From Bog-473 sp963756025 (GTDB taxonomy: Bacteria; Actinomycetota; Acidimicrobiia; Acidimicrobiales; RAAP-2): a DNA stretch of 64,000 bases. The translations under genes and the position numbers were made by a program. Shown here piece after piece: positions 24,110-32,691 of the stretch. Location of the stretch: NCBI GenBank assembly GCA_963756025.1, contig CAVWMF010000007.1:310001-374000 (forward strand), written 5' to 3'. The notes under the pieces were generated by a model. That model made no database searches. It saw only the letters and a list, made by a program, of their open reading frames with translations, and was not told the origin of the DNA. The first letter of the stretch is position 1. The number at the start of each line of letters is the position of its first letter.

Positions 24110-25525
24110 TCAACCCCACGCCAGGGCGTCAACCCCCGGGTGGGCTGGAAATGGCAACACTGGTGCCGGAACACCCGGGAGCGTCGTTGCCGGACGGAGC
24201 GAACGCAACAACCCTGAAGTCGTCTCACGGGAGACGAGCAACTCCTCCGCCATGTCTGCACGAACGTCGAATGCAGAAGGGGCGCTGACCGACAGCAATG
24301 GGGCAAGTTGCTCGGCCCACATGGTGGTCCGAGCCAGCGACGCGTGGACATGCCAACTACCGCCCTCACGCACTCTTCGGAGCAGAGCCACCATCGTTCC
24401 GTAGGCAGCGAGGTAGCCGGTGCCGTAATCGCCGATCATGCCGGGTACCGGCTCGGGGGCGCTCAGACTGCCCTGGCCGGCATCGAGTCCCGTCGCCGCG
24501 CGGGCCATTACTTCGTAGCCCGGTCGATCTTCCCAGGGCCCGTTGAGCCCATAGGTATTGATGGAGACGTAAATCAGGCCGGGCCGCCGCCTGAGGAGGC
24601 TCTCGAGATCGAAACCTCGCCGACGGCGGGCCGAGGAACGAACGCTGGTCACGATGACGTCCGCTTCGGCGGCAAGCTCGTGCAAGCTGTCCAGTGCGCC
24701 GGGAGCATCGAGATCAAACGACGCATCTCGCTTGCCGGTCGAGGTATCCAAAAAGACGAAAAGCGGTTCGGGCCTGTTCGGGTTGGAGAGGTGAAGCACC
24801 TGCGCTCCGTACTCGGCGAGCAAGCGCGCGCACGTGGGCCCGGCCAGGACGCGGCTCAGGTCAAGGACACGCACCCCTTCAAGCGGACGGACCCCGCTCC
24901 CGGAATCTTCGAGGTCGCCGTCGCCGACCCTGCGGACGCTCACGGCCGGCCAGCCGCCCAATGCCCGTCCCTGCTCATGTCTGGACCATTGACTCGCAGT
25001 GCGGACCAACGTCGCGGGTGCGTCTGCGCGCGCCATGGCGTCTTCGAGCTCCACGCCGCGCCAACCGGAAATCGCCGTGGCGACCTCACCGCGATCATTG
25101 TCGCATCCCAAGACGCTCAGGATTCGCTCTCGATGGTGATCCTCCGTGCCTGCGATGGAGATCCAGCTACCGTCCCTGCATACGAAGAGACCCGCTGTGG
25201 AGATCGGCACCTTCACGTACTCCATGAATGGCGAGACGCCATTGAGGCGCAGGGCCATGCAGCTTTGCAAGGAGAGTGAGGCAGCCGGATAGTCGACCGA
25301 TACTTCCGCACGCACCCCGGTGCGCTGGCACAACAGATCAGATGCAGCCACTCCGACGATGCCGAGCCCGACGGCAGCCGCTTCTCCGATCGGATATCTG
25401 CAACGTAGGGTCGGACGATAGTCATTTATGCTGAACTCCCTGTCGACCGTTGCAGAGAGTTGCGCCGCGTCCAGTGCCCTGCGGATGGCGGCCATGGGCA
25501 TTTGGCCGGGACCTTCAGTGCCCAT
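24110..25525 (-). CDS. CaiB/BaiF family CoA transferase, double-half form
   Basis: 471-residue family III CoA transferase-like protein. A Rossmann-type start (LEGVRVLDLSRVLAGPTCARLLAEYGAQVLHL) occurs at about residue 225 rather than the N-terminus, and the first 220 residues resemble a partial family III fold, so the protein is arranged as two unequal halves. The usual catalytic Asp of formyl-CoA transferase is replaced in DRPGYEVMARAATGL by Glu. It may act with another subunit or be a non-canonical enzyme. It is adjacent to a TetR gene and a binding protein. Confidence 0.78.
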   Translation of the reverse strand: MGTEGPGQMPMAAIRRALDAAQLSATVDREFSINDYRPTLRCRYPIGEAAAVGLGIVGVAASDLLCQRTGVRAEVSVDYPAASLSLQSCMALRLNGVSPFMEYVKVPISTAGLFVCRDGSWISIAGTEDHHRERILSVLGCDNDRGEVATAISGWRGVELEDAMARADAPATLVRTASQWSRHEQGRALGGWPAVSVRRVGDGDLEDSGSGVRPLEGVRVLDLSRVLAGPTCARLLAEYGAQVLHLSNPNRPEPLFVFLDTSTGKRDASFDLDAPGALDSLHELAAEADVIVTSVRSSARRRRGFDLESLLRRRPGLIYVSINTYGLNGPWEDRPGYEVMARAATGLDAGQGSLSAPEPVPGMIGDYGTGYLAAYGTMVALLRRVREGGSWHVHASLARTTMWAEQLAPLLSVSAPSAFDVRADMAEELLVSRETTSGLLRSLRPATTLPGVPAPVLPFPAHPGVDALAWG

Positions 25526-25699
25526 GAGCTCTGCACCACCTAGGCATGCCGAGGAGCGAGCCCACCACGAAGAAGACTGCCGGCCAACGCTCCGGTGTGT
25601 TCACCATCGAGAAACGTAAGTTGTCCTCCGACAACGGTCGCACGAATCCCCGTCGCTCTCTGGGTGAGACGCCTGGCCCCGCCGGGGAGATCTCGGACA

Positions 25700-26422
25700 C
25701 TAGGAGACTTCCGATGCCCCCACCCCGTTGAAGATGAGGTCCCAGAGCTCTTCGGCCGGGTCGGCCGTTTCCGCCCGGATGGACGTCCCGCCGATGGTCG
25801 CCGAGAAAGTATTGAACATGATCGCCTCGAGCACCATGCCGGTGATCGTGCTCCGCCGGAGCCCGGCCCGGAGCGCCCCCGCCTCCGTGGCGTCGTCGAG
25901 GACCTCGTTGAACAACGTCACGAGAGGGACGAAGGCCTGGGCCGCCTCGGTGGGATGCCTGGTGAGGAGTTGTTGCGCGAAGTCGACCAGTACCGGCGCC
26001 GTCGGGCTCCACTCGACAGGATCCCCTCCGGGCTCCGGGCGGCACAGGCGGTAGTACTCCACCACGAAGCGATGGAGACGCCCGAGCGCATCCTGTTCGT
26101 CGGCGATCCTGCCGCGCAGGAACTCCGTACTGGAACGAACCGTCTCCTCGAAGAGAGCGAGGAGCAGCTCATGCTTCCCGCTGAAGTACTGATAGAAAAG
26201 CCGCAGGGACTGCCCAGAGCGCTCGACGACCTCCTGGACGGTGAAATCCTTGTGCGGTTCTCCCTCGTTCATCAACTCGAGGGCCGCGTCCAGGAAGCGC
26301 TGCAGGCGGCTCTCGGCCCGAGCCCGAGCCGAATCGAGCGATCGGGCGACAGCCAGTTCCCGCCGGCTGACCGCCGGATCGGCCTTCGTCGATTCCGCCT
26401 CCGCCGCGGATTTCTTCACCAC
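25700..26422 (-). CDS. TetR-family transcriptional regulator
   Basis: 240 residues. The HTH is unusually placed after about 50 N-terminal residues: FLDAALELMNEG, then DFTVQEVVERSG and LRLFYQYFSGKHELLLALFEE. The long charged N-terminus (RRELAVARSLDSARARAESRL) is typical of a mycobacterial TetR subgroup. Ends close to the CaiB-like gene and lies upstream of a minus-strand acyl-CoA dehydrogenase operon. The ATG at 26422 is retained; no convincing ribosome site precedes it. Likely regulates the flanking dehydrogenases or ligase, but no operator was matched to it. Confidence 0.85.
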   Translation of the reverse strand: MVKKSAAEAESTKADPAVSRRELAVARSLDSARARAESRLQRFLDAALELMNEGEPHKDFTVQEVVERSGQSLRLFYQYFSGKHELLLALFEETVRSSTEFLRGRIADEQDALGRLHRFVVEYYRLCRPEPGGDPVEWSPTAPVLVDFAQQLLTRHPTEAAQAFVPLVTLFNEVLDDATEAGALRAGLRRSTITGMVLEAIMFNTFSATIGGTSIRAETADPAEELWDLIFNGVGASEVS

Positions 26423-26530
26423 GGGGCGAACTCGGGGTCACGGACGGTGAGAGTGTCTTTGTCCATCAGCGCAAACCTCATATCCGCTCAGAGATTACCT
26501 TGCCGCGGACACCGCTCTGAGCGTGCCTGC

Positions 26531-27658
26531 TCACGACGCGGGCAATCCCAAGATGCGCCCTGCGACCAGATTGCGCTGAATCTGGGAGGTACCTCCCATG
26601 ACGCTCTGCGCCCGTGCGTAGAGGTACACCTTCAGCCAGGTGTCGTCCTCGGCCGGGCTGATGCCTCCGAGAGAGAGTGCTGCGTTGCCGACGGTCTGCT
26701 CGGTCGACGTCATGAGCAACTTGTCGATCGACCCGTCCGGGCCATGGGTCACACCGTCCAGCCGCTCGGAGAGACGCCGGTACACGTGCAGTTGCAACAT
26801 CTCGGTCTCGACGATCGCCCACCCGAGATCGCGCACCTGATCGGCGCTGTAGTGCGTCGGCTCACGCTGCACCTGCGCCACCAGGTCCTTGACCAACTTC
26901 TTGTAACGACCGGCAAAGCCGAGCTGTTGGGGTTCGCGCTCGTGGCTGACGACGGTCATGGCCAGGGACCATCCCTCTCCCTGCTCACCGATCATGTTGT
27001 CGACCGGTACCCGGGCGCCGTCGAAGAGGACCTCTCCGAACTCCTTGGTGATCCCGTTGATCATGCGCAGTGGTCGCTGCTGGATACCGGGCTGATGCAT
27101 CGGTACCGCAAAGGCGGAGATCCCTTTGTGCTTGGCGACTTCATTATCGGTGCGGGCGAGCACGAGGCACCACTCGGCGTCGTCGGAATAGCTCGTCCAG
27201 ACCTTGTGACCGGTGAGGACGTACTCGTCGCCCTGGCGCTCGGCCCGGGTGCGGAGTGACGCCAGGTCGGAGCCCGCATCGGGTTCGCTGAACCCCTGGC
27301 ACCATCGATCACGTCCATTGACGATTCCCGGGAGGAACCGATGTTTGATGTCGACGCTTCCGTGTTCGAGGATCCCTTCGACCAGGTAGCCGAGACTCGG
27401 TCGGGGTGGTGCGCCGGCGGCGGCCAACTCCTCGTCGACGATGACGTCGTAGACACTCGCCAGGCCCTGGCCACCGATCTCCTCGGGCCACGTGGTGCCG
27501 AAGAAGCCGCCGTCGTAGAGCGCTTGGTGCCAGGCGCGTTGGCCGGCCCAGTAGTCGTCATCCGTCGAGGAGGCGGGCAACTTCGGATTGTTGTCCTCCA
27601 ACCACTCCCGCAGACGCAGTCGGAACGCCGCCTCCTCGGGCGCATCACCGAAATCCAT
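26531..27658 (-). CDS. Acyl-CoA dehydrogenase, large partner of second pair
   Basis: 375 residues. Blocks: FGTTWPEEIGGQGLASVYDV, CQGFSEPDAGSDLASLRT, GHKVWTSYSDDAEWCLVLAR and, at the C-terminus, VMGGTSQIQRNLVAGRILGLP. Its start at 27658 overlaps the end of the upstream dehydrogenase by 14 bases. With the ligase and smaller dehydrogenase it forms a three-gene minus-strand unit (30209 to 26531): activation of an acid to CoA, then desaturation by a probable heteromeric FadE. Not distinguishable from other sterol- or terpenoid-type FadE by sequence alone. Confidence 0.88.
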   Translation of the reverse strand: MDFGDAPEEAAFRLRLREWLEDNNPKLPASSTDDDYWAGQRAWHQALYDGGFFGTTWPEEIGGQGLASVYDVIVDEELAAAGAPPRPSLGYLVEGILEHGSVDIKHRFLPGIVNGRDRWCQGFSEPDAGSDLASLRTRAERQGDEYVLTGHKVWTSYSDDAEWCLVLARTDNEVAKHKGISAFAVPMHQPGIQQRPLRMINGITKEFGEVLFDGARVPVDNMIGEQGEGWSLAMTVVSHEREPQQLGFAGRYKKLVKDLVAQVQREPTHYSADQVRDLGWAIVETEMLQLHVYRRLSERLDGVTHGPDGSIDKLLMTSTEQTVGNAALSLGGISPAEDDTWLKVYLYARAQSVMGGTSQIQRNLVAGRILGLPAS

Positions 27659-28689
27659 GCGTGCCTCCGATCCCGTGGTGCGTCAAGACCCGCTCCATGT
27701 TGACGCCGACCCCACCGAGGATCTCGCTCGAGAGAAGGGCTCGGCGCAGGTGGACATGTGCCAGACATTCCCATGTGTTGCCGATCCCGCCATGGACCTG
27801 AATCGACGTTTCGCACACCGTGCGGGCCGATCTCGTGCAGTAGGCCTTGGCGGCCGCGGCCGCTGCGAGTGCTTCGTCCGGCCAGAGCGCGTCGACCGCC
27901 CATGCGGCATGACGGGCCACGCTGCGTGATCCCTCCATGAGGACCAACGCGTCCGCCAGCAGGTGCTGGACGGCCTGGAAGGAACCGACCGCCCGCCCGA
28001 ACTGCTGGCGTGACGCGGCGTAGGCACACGAGAGGTCGATTGCCCCCCGCATGACCCCGACCAGATCGGCGCTGGTCAAGGCCAAGGCCGAGCGCGCGCC
28101 ATCTCGTCAGGTCCTCGGGCGCCAAGGACCCTCCGTGTCCACTGATCGCGGCGGCGGGCGACCCAGCCTCGAGGACCACCGAGGGGCGAGTCAGATCGAC
28201 CCCGGCCGCAGCCGGCCCCGAATGCACCGAGGCGACGACGAAGCCGTCCCCCTCGGGCACCAAGAGGAGGGCTGCGTCAGCGCCTTCGGCGTCGATCGCC
28301 ACGGCGCCTCCGGGTGTCGTGCCGTCGCCAGCTACCGCGAGGTCCGACAGTGAGCGGACGAGAACGACGGTCTCCGCGACGGTGGCGGGAGGTGCCCCGG
28401 CAATCCGCCGCAACTCCGTCGCGAGGGTCGGGCCCAGGAACGGCGCATCGGCCAGTCCGCGTCCCAACTCCTCGGCGACGATGGCCGGCTCGACCCCGGA
28501 CGTGAGCGGCGCGCCTTCACCCTCATCGGCCCGCAGCTCCCGCCAGCCCGAAGCCACGATGGCGGCTTCCAGCTTCGCCGATCTCTCACGATCGTCCAAT
28601 TGCCCCACGGCGCGAGGCCCCAGCCGGTCGATGACGGCTGCGACCGATTCGAGGAGCGCCTCCTGTACAGACGAGAGCCGGACGTCCAT
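27645..28689 (-). pseudogene. Acyl-CoA dehydrogenase, small partner of second pair, frameshifted
   Basis: About 347 residues if restored. Starts MDVRLSSVQEALLESVAAVI at ATG 28689, behind AAGGAGG and overlapping the ligase stop by one base. The first frame ends its homology at SLAPEDLTRWRALGL, and the second resumes ALTSADLVGVMRGAIDLSCAYAASRQQFGRAVGSFQAV; the junction is CAAGGCCAAGGCC near 28077-28090, with one extra base. Ends GIGGTHGF. A helical-domain ACAD-like protein without a normal FAD motif, so probably the second subunit. Confidence 0.75.
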
Positions 28690-30209
28690 CAGACCTCCTT
28701 CCCGGCATTGAGCAGCTGCGGCGTCCACTCATCGCGCAGCGTACGGCGGAGCACCTTCCCCGAGGGCAGCCGCGGGATCGCATCGACGAACACGACCCGT
28801 CGCAGCTGCTTGTACGTCGCCAGGGAACCGGCGACGTACGCTTTCAGCTCGTCTTCGCTCACCGGCCGCGCGGGATCGAGCTGCACGACGGCGACGGGTA
28901 CTTCGCCCGCACGCTCGTCGACCAATCCGAAGACGGCACAGTCGAGAACGGAAGCGTGGCCGTGGAGGACTCCCTCGATCTCGGCCGGCGCGACCTGAAA
29001 TCCGTTGACTTTGATCATCTCCTTCGAGCGGTCGGTCAGATGGACCCAACCGTGCTCCTCGAGCCAGCCGACGTCGCCCGTTCTATACCAGCCGTCAGCG
29101 AAGGCCTCTGCCGTGGCCTCGGCCGGGAGGTAGCCGACCATCGCCGATGGGCTCAGAACCTGGATCTCCCCGATTTCCCCTGACGCCAGGATGGCACCAC
29201 TCTCGAGGTCGGCCACGCGTAAGGACACGCCCTTCGGCGGCAGACCGGCGGAGTCGAGCCGCCACTCCGATGGTCGATCGACCGGATTGACGGCGATGAC
29301 CGGGACCTCACTCGCCCCGTAGGCCGGGAGCCAACGCACGCCGGTCCGCTCGGATACCCGTCGCGCCACAGCCTCGCTCACCGGGGTCGCCCCCCACATG
29401 ATGTAGCGCAACGAGGACAGGTCGAACTTTTCGAGATCGGGGTGGTTGGCCATCGCCAACGCAATGGGTGCCACCGCCATCTCGAGGGTCATTTTGTCCT
29501 CTTCTATGAAATGGAGCACGACGTCCAGATCGAATCGACGATGCAGCCGCACCGTGGCACCGGCGCTGGCGGCGGCCAACAAATTCAGGAGGCCGAGGAT
29601 GTGTGAGGGAGGCGTCGCAACCTGGAAGCGGTCGGTCGGGCCGAGGCCCAGGGTCTGGCACCAGTGCGCCGTGCCGTGGCCCATCGAACGATGTGTGTGG
29701 CGAACCGCCTTCGGGAGACCGGTGGTGCCCGAGCTGAACACCAGGACCGCCTCGTCCGTGTCACTCGTTGCGACGGCATTCGCGTGCCGCTTCGGACCCC
29801 CCGGTGGATCACTCTGCGACCAGTCGTCGACGTCGGTCACGCTGCTCCCCCCGAAGAGCTCGGCCAGTAACTGCGTCGACGATCCGTCCGCGACCGCATG
29901 TGCCGGTTCCGTGAGTTGCAGCGCGTGCCTGATCTCGCGTGCCTTCCACGACGGGCTGAAGAGCACCGATGCTGCGCCGATCTTGCTGATGGCATAGACG
30001 GCCACGACGAATTCCGGTCGGTTGGAGAGCATCAACGCCACGCGATCGCCGCGGTTGACGCCCTGCGCCACGAGATATTCGGCCAGGGAGCTACTGCGGT
30101 CATTGAGCCGGCGGAACGACCATGCCTCATCTCCCGCCCAGACGGCATCGCGATCGCCGAACTCGTCTGCCGCCCGCTCGAGATAATGATGGAGCAGGGT
30201 CGCAGACAC
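28689..30209 (-). CDS. Acyl-CoA synthetase (AMP-dependent, FadD-like)
   Basis: CoA ligase of 506 residues from GTG 30209 (VSATLLHHYLERAADEFG), chosen because the frame upstream is not conserved and GAGAAG precedes it. Motifs: VLVFSSGTTGLPKAV (phosphate loop), YGASEVPVIA (adenine), GYLPAEATAEAFADGWYRTGDVG, KEMIKVNGFQVAPAEIE (hinge) and the lysine in RLPSGKVLRRTLRDEW. First of the three-gene unit with two dehydrogenases. The divergent gene at 30271 begins 61 bases away, with a palindrome in between. Confidence 0.88.
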   Translation of the reverse strand: MSATLLHHYLERAADEFGDRDAVWAGDEAWSFRRLNDRSSSLAEYLVAQGVNRGDRVALMLSNRPEFVVAVYAISKIGAASVLFSPSWKAREIRHALQLTEPAHAVADGSSTQLLAELFGGSSVTDVDDWSQSDPPGGPKRHANAVATSDTDEAVLVFSSGTTGLPKAVRHTHRSMGHGTAHWCQTLGLGPTDRFQVATPPSHILGLLNLLAAASAGATVRLHRRFDLDVVLHFIEEDKMTLEMAVAPIALAMANHPDLEKFDLSSLRYIMWGATPVSEAVARRVSERTGVRWLPAYGASEVPVIAVNPVDRPSEWRLDSAGLPPKGVSLRVADLESGAILASGEIGEIQVLSPSAMVGYLPAEATAEAFADGWYRTGDVGWLEEHGWVHLTDRSKEMIKVNGFQVAPAEIEGVLHGHASVLDCAVFGLVDERAGEVPVAVVQLDPARPVSEDELKAYVAGSLATYKQLRRVVFVDAIPRLPSGKVLRRTLRDEWTPQLLNAGKEV

Positions 30210-30250
30210 GGAAACATTCTTCTCGTTTATGAGATCGACGTCAACATTGA

Positions 30251-30267
30251 GAGAATGTAAGATTCTC
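30251..30267. promoter_or_regulatory. Palindromic site in divergent ligase/FadE promoter region
   Basis: Perfect inverted repeat GAGAAT-GTAAG-ATTCTC, ending three bases before the ATG at 30271. It resembles the RAGAATNNNNTTCTC element but the outer arms are two bases further apart, so it may be a variant or a separate operator. Confidence 0.45.
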
Positions 30268-30270
30268 CAC

Positions 30271-31455
30271 ATGACTGAGCAGGTGAGCTCCCCCTTCCTC
30301 GCGGGTCCAACCGATCCTGACGTGCGGCAGGAGATCATCGAAACCGTCCGGCGTTTCGTCGCCAACGAGGTCATCCCCGTCGCCTCCGAGCTGGAGCATC
30401 ACGATACTTTCCCGACCGACATCGTCGACCAGATGCGTGAACTCGGGCTCTTCGGTATCACCATCCCCGAGGACTACGGAGGGCTGGGCCTCGACCTCTT
30501 GACCTACATCGGCGTCATCGAGGAGCTGGCCTACGGCTGGATGAGCCTGACCGGCATCGTCAACACCCACACCATGGCGGCGATCCTGATCATGGCACAC
30601 GGCGACGACGGACAGAAGCAGCGGTGGCTGCCCGTTCTGGCATCGGGTGAGCGTAGAGGGGCGTTATCCCTCTCCGAGCCCGATGCCGGCAGCGACACCC
30701 GCAATATCTCCTGTCGCGCCACCCGGGACGGCGACGAATACGTGATCAACGGCACGAAGGCCTGGGTCACGAACGGCGAACGCTCCAGCCTGGTCGCGCT
30801 GGCGGCCCGCACCGAGGAAGGAATCTCGGCCTTCATCGTGGAAAAGGAGCCGGGTCCGAAGTTCGAGGGCATCACGGTCAGCAAGAACGTCAGCAAGCTC
30901 GGGTACAAAGGGGTCGAAACCGTCGAAATGGCCTACGTGGATCACCGGATTCGGGCGGCCAATCTCCTCGGCGAGGTGGGACGTGGGCTCCCGCAGATCC
31001 TAGGCGTGCTCGAAGTGGGGCGCATCAATATCGCCGCGCGTGCGGTGGGAGTCGCCCGGGCCGCGTTCGATGCGGCCCTGCTCTACGCCCAAGAACGCGA
31101 GACGTTCGGCAAACCGATCGGCGAGCATCAGGCCATCCAGCTCAAATTGGCCGACATGGCCACCCGGCTGCAAGCGGCGCGGCTGCTCACGAGGGATGCG
31201 GCCGAACGAAAGATGGCCGGACTGCGTTGTGACGTGGAAGCCGGCATGGCCAAACTCTTCGCCAGCGAGACTGCACTCGACGTTGCCACCGAGTGCATGC
31301 GCATCCACGGAGGTGTCGGCTACACCACCGACCTGCCGGTGGAGCGCTACTACCGCGACGCCCCGCTCATGGTGATCGGCGAGGGAACCAACGAGATCCA
31401 ACGTCTGGTCATCGCCCGGGGCCTGATGGCCCGGGCGCGTACCTCCAACCACTGA
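30271..31455 (+). CDS. Acyl-CoA dehydrogenase, short-chain/canonical type
   Basis: 394-residue canonical acyl-CoA dehydrogenase, closer to the short-chain/butyryl group than its neighbours. LFGITIPEDYGGLGLDLLTY, SLSEPDAGSDTRNISC, YVINGTKAWVTNG, GFG-like ETFGKPIGEHQAIQLKLADMA, IHGGVGYTTDLPVERYYRDA and IGEGTNEIQRLVIARGLM are all intact; the catalytic Glu should be in the MVIGEGTNEIQ segment. Start ATG 30271 lies just after the palindrome and has no strong ribosome site. Single subunit; converges on the CoA transferase gene with 17 bases between. Confidence 0.9.
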   Translation: MTEQVSSPFLAGPTDPDVRQEIIETVRRFVANEVIPVASELEHHDTFPTDIVDQMRELGLFGITIPEDYGGLGLDLLTYIGVIEELAYGWMSLTGIVNTHTMAAILIMAHGDDGQKQRWLPVLASGERRGALSLSEPDAGSDTRNISCRATRDGDEYVINGTKAWVTNGERSSLVALAARTEEGISAFIVEKEPGPKFEGITVSKNVSKLGYKGVETVEMAYVDHRIRAANLLGEVGRGLPQILGVLEVGRINIAARAVGVARAAFDAALLYAQERETFGKPIGEHQAIQLKLADMATRLQAARLLTRDAAERKMAGLRCDVEAGMAKLFASETALDVATECMRIHGGVGYTTDLPVERYYRDAPLMVIGEGTNEIQRLVIARGLMARARTSNH

Positions 31456-31472
31456 TCGTCCCCGACCACTCG

Positions 31473-32691
31473 TCAACCAGGATCGTCGTCGTTCTTCGCA
31501 CTACGGCGGCGGGTGGTGCCCCGCGCCAGCTCATCCAGAATCTCGTCGGTGTGTTCCCCGAGTTTGGGCACCGCGATCGCAGGGTCGGCGACCACACCGG
31601 AGAAGGTGACCGGTCCGTTGACGGATCGCATCGCCCCGCCCTCGACCTCCACGACGCCGCTGTTGGCCAACAGCTGAGGATCGGCGACCACCTCGGCCGG
31701 AGACTGGACCGGGGCCCACCACACGCCCTCGCGGTCGAATCGTTCACGCCATTCGGAAAGAGGGCGCTCGGCGATGAGCTCGTCGAGAAGGGCGATGACC
31801 TCGACCCGGTTCTTCCGGATCGCGCTCGCACTCGAGAACCGCTCGTCATCGAGCAACTCGGGACGGCCGAGGGCGCGACAGACGGCCCCGATGTGGCGTC
31901 CGGCTTCGAGGCCCGTGAAGAAGAACCACTTTCCATCGGCGGTGCGGTACGGATTCATCAACGGTGACTGGTTTCGATCGCGCCGTTCCGCGCCGGCCAC
32001 CTTGCCCAGTTCCATCTGCAGACCCAGATCCCATCCGAGGACGAACGCCCCGGTGCGGAGCAAGGACACCTCGACCACACGGCCCGTCCCGGTCTCTCGC
32101 TGTTGGAGTACGGCGGCCAGAATGCCGCCAAGGGCGGCCAGACCGGTGATGTGGTCGCCCACTCCTCCGCGGGCGTTGAGGGGAGCCCCATCACCGCCGG
32201 CCATCTGGCTCGAAAGACCCGAGCGAGCCCAGAACGCTCCGATGTCATACGTGGGGCGATTGCGGTCCTCACCGTGCAGGCCATAGCCGCTGACACTGCA
32301 GTAGACGATGTGGGGATGGCGGCGCAGGGTCTCCCGGGGCTCGAGGTCGAGTTTGTCGAGCGCGTCCGGGCGGAGGTTGCTGACGAAGACGTCCGCCGTC
32401 GCCAAGAGCTCTTCGAGGTGCCGGCGATCGCCGGGCTCACGCAGGTCGAGCACGATGCTGCGCTTCCCCCGATTGTCGAGGGCGAACCCCGGGTTCGGCA
32501 GGTCACCGCCGATCCCGATGGAACCGAAGACGTTGCGCATCGGGTCGCCGGTCGGAGCTTCGACCTTGATGACCTCTGCGCCCCAATCAGCGAGGAGAGC
32601 GGCAGCCGAGGGTGCGGCCACCCACACCCCGAGCTCGACCACGCGGCAGGTCCGCGAGAGCGGAGAGTCCGAATGACTCGTCGCCGCTCAC
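31473..32691 (-). pseudogene. CaiB/BaiF family CoA transferase, frameshifted near its start
   Basis: About 405 residues if restored. The GTG at 32691 overlaps the ligase stop (GTGA) and begins SGDESFGLSALADL; an extra base near 32643-32646 breaks the frame before RVVELGVWVAAPSAAALLADWGAEVIKVEAP, where the family's N-terminal Rossmann motif starts. If translated only from the inner GTG at 32642 the protein would lose a dozen conserved residues. RPTYDIGAFWARSGLSSQMAGG contains the expected Asp nucleophile. Follows the FadD3-like ligase, so acid activation by ligase or transfer are alternatives in the same unit. Confidence 0.78.

Noticed and set aside
25595..27259. 554-codon plus-strand open frame
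   Set aside because: Antisense to TetR and dehydrogenase genes, no recognisable domain.
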